Source of the DNA: Alkalihalophilus marmarensis DSM 21297 | GTDB lineage: Bacteria > Bacillota > Bacilli > Bacillales > Bacillaceae_D | Direction of reading: 5' to 3' | DNA: 64,000 bases | Assembly (NCBI RefSeq): GCF_000474275.2 | Contig: NZ_ATAE01000041.1 | Span: forward strand, 1-64,000 | Shown: piece after piece, positions 61,972 through 64,000 of the stretch | Numbering within the stretch: position 1 is the first letter of the stretch | Layout of the letters: the number at the start of each line of letters is the position of its first letter | Made by a program: the position numbers and the translations under genes | The notes under the pieces: model-generated | Databases searched by the model: none | The model's input: only the letters and a program-made list of their open reading frames with translations | What the model was told of the DNA's origin: nothing

Positions 61972-63729
61972 TTAACTTACTAAGAATTGTGTTTTTTGCT
62001 GTTCTACAAATTCTTTATACAATTCATTACTAGCTAATAACTCAGCGTGTGAACCACTTCCTGTTATAAATCCCTTTTCCAAAATAATCAGTTGATCAGC
62101 GTTTTTCACAGTTGATAAGCGATGAGCAATGATCAATGTCGTTCTGTTTATCATAAGTTTTTCTAATGCATCTTGAACCAGCTTTTCAGAAGCACTATCT
62201 AAATGAGCAGTAGCTTCATCTAATAATAGAATTTCCGGGTCACGTATTAACGCCCTAGCTATAGCTAACCTTTGTCTTTGTCCTCCTGATAATTTAACAC
62301 CTCTTTCTCCCACTTCGGTGTCTATTCCATTAGGAAGGGCATCAATAAACTCTTTTAAATTTGCATTGGATATAGCTTTATCAACCTCTCTAAGGTCATA
62401 ATCTTCTAAGCCATATACCAAGTTTGATAGAATTGTTCCTGACATTACTGGAGTTTCTTGAAACACATAGGCAATTTTCTTTCTCCATTCCATTAGAGGA
62501 AGTGTTTCTACATCTATACCTCTATAAGTGATTGAGCCAGCAGTAGGGGTATAAAATCTTTCTATGAGGGAAAAAACAGTTGTCTTCCCAGCACCACTTG
62601 GTCCAATAATGGCAGTACTTTGACCTATCTTCGCCTTAAACGTCAAATTTGTAAGAATAGGTGATTCTTCATTGTATGAAAAGCTAACATTTTCAAAGCT
62701 TATATTATGACCCTCTTGATTAGATACAAGGTAACTTTCTTTTTTATCATGTTCTTCTACGTTTGTTTGAAGAATTTGGAGAATGCGCTCTAGCGCACCA
62801 ATCGCTTTCTGATATTGAGCAAAAAATCCTGCTAATTGAGAGAACGGAGTAGAAATTTGAAACAAATAAAAGACGATTGCTACTAACGCACCTGCAGTTA
62901 ATGTACCGGTAGCAACTCGTAAACTGCCATACCCAAAAATTAAAATAAGCATAAGTAATAAAAGGCTCATTGTAATAGGTTGAATGACGGCGTTGATCAT
63001 TCCTTCTTTTATTCCAAAGCCAAATAGTTTTTCCATCCTTTGTTGTCCTGTAGCCTGTTCCTCTCTCTCAGCTGTAGAAGATTTGACTAGCCGAATATCC
63101 TGTAGCACTCTCCCCATGTCTCCTTGAAAGGAAGCTGTTTCGTCTTGGAGTGACTTAGAAACTCTATACATACTTTTTCCTAAAGGCATAATAATTAAAA
63201 AAACAACTGGAACAACTATAAGCATTACCACCGTTATTGCCCAATCTATGTACATTAATAAGATTACTGAACCAACTATGGAGATGATCCCTGAAATAAA
63301 AGGAATTAATTGACCAGTTATAAACCCTTTAATAATTAGAGTATCGTTAGTCATCCGACTCATTACTTCTCCTGAGTTTCGTTTATCAAAGAAAGAAACA
63401 GGAAGAAAAATGATCTTATCCCAAAGTAATCTTCTTAAAGACAGTACTGCGTTTTCCCCTATATATGTCATTGTATAGATTGATATAGCTGACATAATAA
63501 ATTGTGCTAAGAAAATAGAAATTAGCAATACTAAAGAAGCTACATCTAGATTATCAATATGAAAGGTATCAATGAAATTCATAGTTATTAAAGGAATAAC
63601 CAATGAAAGTACGCTTTGAATGACCACAAACATTATCGCTAAAAACAGAACAAATCTCTTTAAATTTAGTTGGTAAATAAATTGAATAAATGCAAATCCC
63701 GTAAGCTTACCCGTTTTTTCAACTTTCAA
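61972..63729 (-). CDS. ABC exporter with fused membrane and ATPase domains
   Basis: A 585-residue half-transporter (type IV, MsbA/LmrA-like). The transmembrane domain (about 15-320) has six helices; the ATPase has Walker A (GPSGAGKTT), Q-loop (AYVFQETPV), signature (VKLSGGQRQRLAIARALI), Walker B (EILLLDEATAHLDS) and H-loop (IIAHRLSTV). It should work as a homodimer. The start is TTG 63729 eight bases after GGGAGG; GTG 63768 has no site. Substrate could be a lipid, peptide or drug; neighbours give no clear hint. Confidence 0.93.
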   Translation of the reverse strand: MKVEKTGKLTGFAFIQFIYQLNLKRFVLFLAIMFVVIQSVLSLVIPLITMNFIDTFHIDNLDVASLVLLISIFLAQFIMSAISIYTMTYIGENAVLSLRRLLWDKIIFLPVSFFDKRNSGEVMSRMTNDTLIIKGFITGQLIPFISGIISIVGSVILLMYIDWAITVVMLIVVPVVFLIIMPLGKSMYRVSKSLQDETASFQGDMGRVLQDIRLVKSSTAEREEQATGQQRMEKLFGFGIKEGMINAVIQPITMSLLLLMLILIFGYGSLRVATGTLTAGALVAIVFYLFQISTPFSQLAGFFAQYQKAIGALERILQILQTNVEEHDKKESYLVSNQEGHNISFENVSFSYNEESPILTNLTFKAKIGQSTAIIGPSGAGKTTVFSLIERFYTPTAGSITYRGIDVETLPLMEWRKKIAYVFQETPVMSGTILSNLVYGLEDYDLREVDKAISNANLKEFIDALPNGIDTEVGERGVKLSGGQRQRLAIARALIRDPEILLLDEATAHLDSASEKLVQDALEKLMINRTTLIIAHRLSTVKNADQLIILEKGFITGSGSHAELLASNELYKEFVEQQKTQFLVS

Positions 63730-64000
63730 TCCGTACAACCTCCCTATGGAACTTAAAGAATCCTCCACGTTTAAATCAACCTGGCAATTTATACCTAAAT
63801 ACTAGTTCAATAATATTAAATAGTCAAATAAATTATCTAATTTATATAACCAATTTATATAAATTATTAAAATAATATAAAAATATGACAAAAAACGTTT
63901 GTGTTTTTTCGAAATCAATGGTAAATTTTTGTTTATATTACATTATCAAGTCTAAATTTTCCTTTTTATCACCTTTTTAGGACTAAGACTTAATACACGC
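63730..64000. other. Right edge, A/T-rich non-coding
   Basis: No supported ORF. AATTTATATAA is directly repeated at 63839-63849 and 63852-63862 (13-bp period), followed by further A/T-rich tracts. This is probably the promoter region of the ABC exporter; a gene continuing beyond the edge cannot be excluded. Confidence 0.5.

Noticed and set aside
63839-63862. AATTTATATAA direct repeat as a replication iteron
   Set aside because: Only two copies in an A/T-rich promoter region; no initiator gene or DnaA-box cluster.

Overview
The window looks like a chromosomal segment of a low-GC Gram-positive endospore-former of the Bacillaceae, most likely an alkaliphilic or haloalkaliphilic Bacillus relative. 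Three things suggest this. The left third has the gene order of the Bacillus subtilis hag-csrA-fliW-yviE-flgL-flgK-flgN-flgM-yvyF-comFC-comFA-degV-degU-degS-yvyE region. Exported proteins are rich in Asp and Glu. The surface genes are an S-layer set (csaA/csaB, secA2/slaP, several SLH proteins). No rRNA, tRNA, CRISPR array, insertion sequence or prophage was seen. The species assignment is inference.

Layout. 0.2-13.1 kb, minus strand: late flagellar genes and the comF operon. Extra genes here are a HEPN-like protein downstream of flagellin and a block of two LuxR-type regulators around an HD-GYP phosphodiesterase between hag and csrA. 13.2-17.3 kb: DegV, the DegS-DegU two-component system and a YigZ/IMPACT protein. 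17.5-31.2 kb: pyroglutamyl peptidase, an Lrp regulator and two complete oligopeptide/dipeptide ABC transporter operons of identical order (D-F-binding protein-B-C), with candidate CodY and CcpA sites upstream. 31.5-42.97 kb: wall-polymer and S-layer anchoring genes (LCP transferase, TagO, CsaB, DUF5693 membrane protein, flippase, WecG/TagA) divergent from secA2-slaP. 43.3-57.6 kb: secreted SLH and wall-active proteins, a large subtilase, and an MBOAT/SGNH O-acetylation pair. 57.7-63.7 kb: a ureohydrolase, a MutS2-like ATPase preceded by a structured leader, a small membrane protein, a lipoprotein and an ABC exporter.

How it fits together. The left half is motility, competence and the post-exponential switch: DegSU, CsrA-FliW control of flagellin, FlgM and c-di-GMP turnover. 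The middle is peptide uptake and nutrient sensing. The right half builds the cell surface: a TagO/WecG-type polymer is made, flipped, pyruvylated by CsaB and probably O-acetylated, so that SLH proteins bind it, while SecA2-SlaP exports surface proteins.

Two signals stand out as possibly undescribed. First, four intergenic copies of an array of nine WWTGCGYC motifs spaced 21 bp, each with a single 19-bp step after the fifth unit, so the total span is the same (166-167 bp) although the sequence between motifs differs. Second, a sigma-A promoter, a seven-codon leader ORF with a strong ribosome binding site, a heavily base-paired leader and an intrinsic terminator directly in front of a MutS2-like gene that lacks the Smr nuclease domain. 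This is the architecture of a translation-stress attenuator.
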